Assembly: GCA_027457205.1 (NCBI GenBank)
Contig: DAIDTM010000071.1
Coordinates: forward strand, 1 to 9,012
Reading direction: 5' to 3'
Source: Anaerolineae bacterium
GTDB taxonomy: Bacteria; Chloroflexota; Anaerolineae; UBA4142
DNA length: 9,012 nucleotides
The notes below the pieces were generated by a model that ran no database searches, was not told the DNA's origin, and saw nothing but the letters and a program-made list of their open reading frames with translations. The position numbers and the translations under genes are program-made. Positions 6,392 through 9,012 of this stretch are shown here, piece after piece. Position 1 is the first letter of the stretch, and each line of letters starts with the position of its first letter.

Positions 6392-7294
6392 TTATTGGAT
6401 GTTGATGCTGCCGACGCCGCCGTTGACATCGATGGTGAGCTTGTTCGCCGCGCTGGCATAGTCGGCGCTCTGGTATGCATTGTCGAACCTGGGGAATCGC
6501 GTTTCATCCACGTGGGTTCCGCTCAGTCCGCCATTCACGGCGATGCGCGCGGCGACGCCTGGTGGAATCGTGATACGCGTTGAACCGACGCCGCCGTTGA
6601 CGCTCATCACGGTCGCGCCTGCCTTCGGCGTGGTGATAGTGATCGATCCGACGCCGGCATCAATCGTCAATGCGGTCACGTTCAGCGCGGACAGGTCGAA
6701 ATTCGCGTTCCCGGCTCCGCCATTGACGTGCAGCGCGAGTGGTACCTGTGGATTCAGCGCAATATCCCAGCGGCTGCTGACGCCGCCCCAAAACATCCAC
6801 GACGTTCCGTGTTCACTGAGCGCAAGCCGCCCTTCGCTTCCCGCGACATTGTACGTCTTGACGATCTGCGATCCTTCCGCGTGGTGGAAAGTACCTTGCA
6901 TCAAATCGGTCGCGTTGGGGCTGAGCGCATTGACGTTTACGCGCGAGATACCGATGTTCAGATCGATTGACGCGCTCTGGATGCCGCTAAGCGGCTGGGT
7001 GAGTTGTTCGCTTGACGTCGCGGCTGCCTGTAGAATTCCGCCGCCGGCAAATGACAGCCAGATCACGCCAACGATCAACGCGAGCCACAACACGACAACG
7101 ATCAGCGAGCCGATCATCGACCGCCGTCCGAGGAGGATTTCCAAGCCAACCAGGATCAGGATGAGCGGCCAGAAGCGCGCGGCGATTTCCCAAAACGTGA
7201 GCGGCAACATCCCAAGATTTGCCAGCAGAAACAAAACACCAATCGTGATGAGAATCAGTGGTCCGATCAAACTGGGTCGTCGGTGGTACTCCAT
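6392..7294 (-). CDS. LiaF-like membrane protein with repeated beta C-terminal domain
   Basis: A 300-residue protein. Three hydrophobic segments (about 10-30, 41-57, 61-82) form a LiaI/LiaF-type transmembrane region with the characteristic GPLILITIGVLFLLANLG, PLILILVGLEILLG pattern. The rest (about 95-300) is a beta-rich, Gly-rich domain of the LiaF/toast-rack type with a repeated core: VNGGAG (190), IDAGVG (211), VNGGVG (232), VNGGLSG (253) and VNGGVG (290). The first four are exactly 21 residues apart. LiaF-like proteins sense or dampen envelope stress signals, often next to a two-component system; none is in view, though a pseudo-receiver gene follows directly. The start at 7294 is firmly set by AAGGAGG at 7299-7305, four bases before the ATG. 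It follows mutL on the same strand after an 89-nt repeat-bearing gap. The exact partner and ligand are unknown. Confidence 0.88.
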   Translation of the reverse strand: MEYHRRPSLIGPLILITIGVLFLLANLGMLPLTFWEIAARFWPLILILVGLEILLGRRSMIGSLIVVVLWLALIVGVIWLSFAGGGILQAAATSSEQLTQPLSGIQSASIDLNIGISRVNVNALSPNATDLMQGTFHHAEGSQIVKTYNVAGSEGRLALSEHGTSWMFWGGVSSRWDIALNPQVPLALHVNGGAGNANFDLSALNVTALTIDAGVGSITITTPKAGATVMSVNGGVGSTRITIPPGVAARIAVNGGLSGTHVDETRFPRFDNAYQSADYASAANKLTIDVNGGVGSINIQ

Positions 7295-7308
7295 TGTGCC
7301 TCCTTGGA

Positions 7309-7382
7309 ATTTCAGATTTCAGATTTTCAATCACGCGATGCCTTTGTCCTGAAAATCATGAATCGTAAATTGTAAATCCAAA
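7309..7382. repeat. Heptamer-period repeats in the mutL - LiaF-like gap
   Basis: Two short arrays with a 7-nt period fill most of the gap. 7309-7329 has three units (ATTTCAG twice, then ATTTTCA). 7348-7382 has five units with consensus near ATCNTAA (for example ATCGTAA, ATTGTAA, ATCCAAA). The second array ends two bases before the mutL stop codon. The stretch is A/T-rich compared with the flanking genes, so it stands out in base composition. Confidence 0.7.
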
Positions 7383-7383
7383 A

Positions 7384-9012
7384 TTATTTTCTTCCAAATT
7401 CTCTTTCCAGCGTCGCCACGTTCAGTTGAATCATCGTCGGTCGACCGTGCGGACAGGTGCGCGGCGCGGCGGTATGTTCCAATCGCCGTACCAGCTCGCG
7501 CATTTCTTCCAGCGACAACACCTGACCGCCTTTGACCGCGATGCTCTTGCACACGCTTGTGATGAGCCGCGCGTCCGCGGATTTTTCGAGCGGCTCTTCG
7601 CCTTGTTCTAGCTCGTCGAGGATGGCGACCAGTGCGGCGCGCGGGTCGCTGGCTTTCATCAACGCCGGCACAGCGCGCAGGAGAATGGTTTGGTTGCCGA
7701 ACGGCTCAACCCTGAAGCCAACCGATTCGAGCGCAGCGCGATGCGTTTCGAGCGCGCCGGTCTGCGCCGGCGTGAGTTGCAGCGGCGCGGGATCGAGCAA
7801 TTCCTGCACCGCCACGGTCGCGCCCGCGCGCTCCGCCGTTAGTTGTTCGTACAGCACGCGTTCGTGCGCGGCGTGTTGATCGATCAGGTACAAGCCGTCT
7901 GGTCCCTCCGCGATGATGTACGTCGACGCGATCTGACCGAGGACGCGGAGCATTGGGATTTGGACGTTAGAAATTGGAGGTTGGAGATTGGAGATTGGCG
8001 CAGTCTCGTTCGGCATCGTAGACGGGCGATACAGGTTCATCGCCGATTGCGTCGGCGCGGGACTGGACGGAAATGGCTGCCGCTGCCAGTCTTGCGGCGC
8101 GGGCGGCATAGTGACGCCAATCGACGGAATCGGCGCGTTGCCGGTCAACACGGCGCGTACCGCGCGCTGGACGGCGGTGAACACGGCGCTCGTATCGCGA
8201 AAGCGCACCTCGCTTTTCGTCGGATGCACGTTCACGTCGACCATATCCGGCGGCACGACAATGTCCAGCGCGACAATCGGCGCGCGCCCCACCATCAACG
8301 CGGTGTGGTACGCTTCGATCACCGCGTGCTGGATCGTACGGTCCTGAATCCAGCGGTGATTGACGAAGAAGAGCATGTACTTGCGCGTCGAACGATTGAC
8401 GTTGGGCGGCGAGATGAAACCGGAGACGTGGTAATTAGAGGTTGGAGGCGAGTCTCCCTCTAACTTCCAACTTCCATCCTCTAACTTCAAATTTCCAACC
8501 TCTATCATCTGTTCCGCCACATCAATCCCAAACACTTTCACCAGCGCGTCGAACATCCTGCCGGTGCCCGGCGACTGAAACACGAGGCGGTCGTCATTCA
8601 CGAGCGAGAAACGCAGTTGCGGATACGCCAGCGCGTAAGCGTTGATGAGATCGGCGATGCGCCCGGCTTCCGTCGCCGGCGTCTTGAGGAATTTCAGCCG
8701 CGCCGGGACGTGGCGGAACAAATCTTCCACGGTGACGAGGGTTCCTTGCGGCGCGCCTTGTGCGCGCTGCTCGATGATCTTTCCGCCGTCGACGCGAATC
8801 TGTGCGCCCGATTCTTCGCCGGCGGCGCGGCTGATGAGCGTCGTTTTTGATACGGCGGCAATCGACGGCAGCGCTTCGCCGCGAAAACCAAGCGTGCGAA
8901 TCGCAAACAAATCGTCGACGGAGTTGAGTTTGCTCGTCGCGTGCCGCGCGAACGCGGTCTCGACCTGGCTAGCGGGAATGCCGCTGCCGTCGTCCGCCAC
9001 GCGAATCAGGCG
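7384..9012 (-). CDS. mutL: DNA mismatch repair protein MutL (partial, N-terminus beyond right edge)
   Basis: MutL couples mismatch recognition by MutS to strand removal. 542 residues are visible; by comparison with E. coli MutL about 50 N-terminal residues are missing, including the catalytic Glu motif. Present (numbering from the window edge) are DDGSGI (7-12) and GFRGEALPSI (42-51) of the GHKL ATPase, the transducer domain with NVNRSTRKYMLFFVNHR, and DVNVHPTKSEVRF (259-271). The C-terminal dimerisation domain from about 355 carries the endonuclease motif DQHAAHERVLYE (378-389), SVCKSIAVK, and CPHGRPT (520-526), ending in FGRK. The protein should thus be a nicking MutL like those of bacteria without MutH. 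Two segments, about 169-193 and 338-354, are low-complexity inserts encoded by 7-nt DNA repeats. One is in the transducer region and one in the interdomain linker. The frame is intact through both. Confidence 0.97.
   Translation of the reverse strand, partial: RLIRVADDGSGIPASQVETAFARHATSKLNSVDDLFAIRTLGFRGEALPSIAAVSKTTLISRAAGEESGAQIRVDGGKIIEQRAQGAPQGTLVTVEDLFRHVPARLKFLKTPATEAGRIADLINAYALAYPQLRFSLVNDDRLVFQSPGTGRMFDALVKVFGIDVAEQMIEVGNLKLEDGSWKLEGDSPPTSNYHVSGFISPPNVNRSTRKYMLFFVNHRWIQDRTIQHAVIEAYHTALMVGRAPIVALDIVVPPDMVDVNVHPTKSEVRFRDTSAVFTAVQRAVRAVLTGNAPIPSIGVTMPPAPQDWQRQPFPSSPAPTQSAMNLYRPSTMPNETAPISNLQPPISNVQIPMLRVLGQIASTYIIAEGPDGLYLIDQHAAHERVLYEQLTAERAGATVAVQELLDPAPLQLTPAQTGALETHRAALESVGFRVEPFGNQTILLRAVPALMKASDPRAALVAILDELEQGEEPLEKSADARLITSVCKSIAVKGGQVLSLEEMRELVRRLEHTAAPRTCPHGRPTMIQLNVATLEREFGRK
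7952..8000. repeat. Seven-unit heptamer array inside mutL (interdomain linker)
   Basis: Seven consecutive 7-nt units, consensus ATTGGAG, run without a gap through this stretch. On the coding strand they are translated as a 7-residue period, PISNLQP then PISNVQI, in the linker between the ATPase part and the C-terminal domain. A linker tolerates such sequence, so the protein is probably functional. Confidence 0.85.
8434..8506. repeat. Inverted heptamer array inside mutL (transducer region)
   Basis: Two units, ATTAGAG and GTTGGAG (8434-8447), are followed after 10 nt by seven units in the opposite orientation, consensus (C/T)TC(C/T)AAC (8458-8506). The unit is the reverse complement of the one at 7952-8000. 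The translation includes KLEDGSW KLEGDSP, a 7-residue period, inserted between VAEQMIE and HVSGFISPP, where other MutL proteins have only a short turn. The reading frame is preserved. Confidence 0.85.

Noticed and set aside
7306..7390. CRISPR or transposon end signal from the repeated heptamers
   Set aside because: Units are only 7 nt, contiguous and without spacers; there are no terminal inverted repeats flanked by target duplications and no transposase.

Overview
The window looks like chromosomal DNA from a G+C-rich, Gram-negative-type or monoderm bacterium, most likely a member of the Chloroflexota (Anaerolineae-like). That placement is an inference from gene content, from the Ala/Pro/Lys-rich IF-2 N-terminus, from the acidic NusA tail and from the scattered 7-nt repeats; no rRNA or other decisive marker is present. 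Shine-Dalgarno sequences (AAAGGAG, AAGGAGG, GAGG) and sigma70-type promoters are easy to read.

Left part (1-2797, minus strand): a nusA - ylxR - infB transcription/translation operon. infB runs off the left edge. The operon lacks rimP upstream of nusA and ylxQ between ylxR and infB. It has its own sigma70-like promoter (-35 at 2792-2797, -10 at 2770-2775) and a leader of about 124 nt with several potential stems. One is a perfect 10-bp hairpin followed by an interrupted U-tract, which resembles a NusA-responsive attenuator.

Middle (2803-4208): a near-consensus plus-strand promoter stands back-to-back with the nusA promoter and points into the antisense strand of an ArsR-HTH/DUF2087 regulator gene. 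That regulator has its own near-consensus promoter, whose -10 overlaps a perfect 15-bp palindrome, a likely autoregulatory operator. A SanA/YdcF-like (DUF218) membrane-anchored protein gene is divergent from it. A long imperfect hairpin made of heptameric GAGGACG-type repeats separates this gene from the next.

Right part (4209-9012): a large conserved protein of uncertain function with a C-terminal domain resembling the nucleoside phosphorylase fold (plus strand). It converges, with an 8-nt gap, on three minus-strand genes. Read in transcription order these are mutL (start beyond the right edge), a LiaF-like three-TM protein with a 21-residue repeat, and a small protein that looks like a receiver domain stripped of its phosphorylation residues.

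The most striking non-genic signal is a family of 7-nt-period repeats. They occur at 4136-4196, 7309-7329, 7348-7382, 7952-8000 and 8434-8506. Two of these arrays lie inside mutL and are translated in frame as low-complexity inserts. Everything here comes from reading the sequence by eye; no alignment, folding or database search was run.
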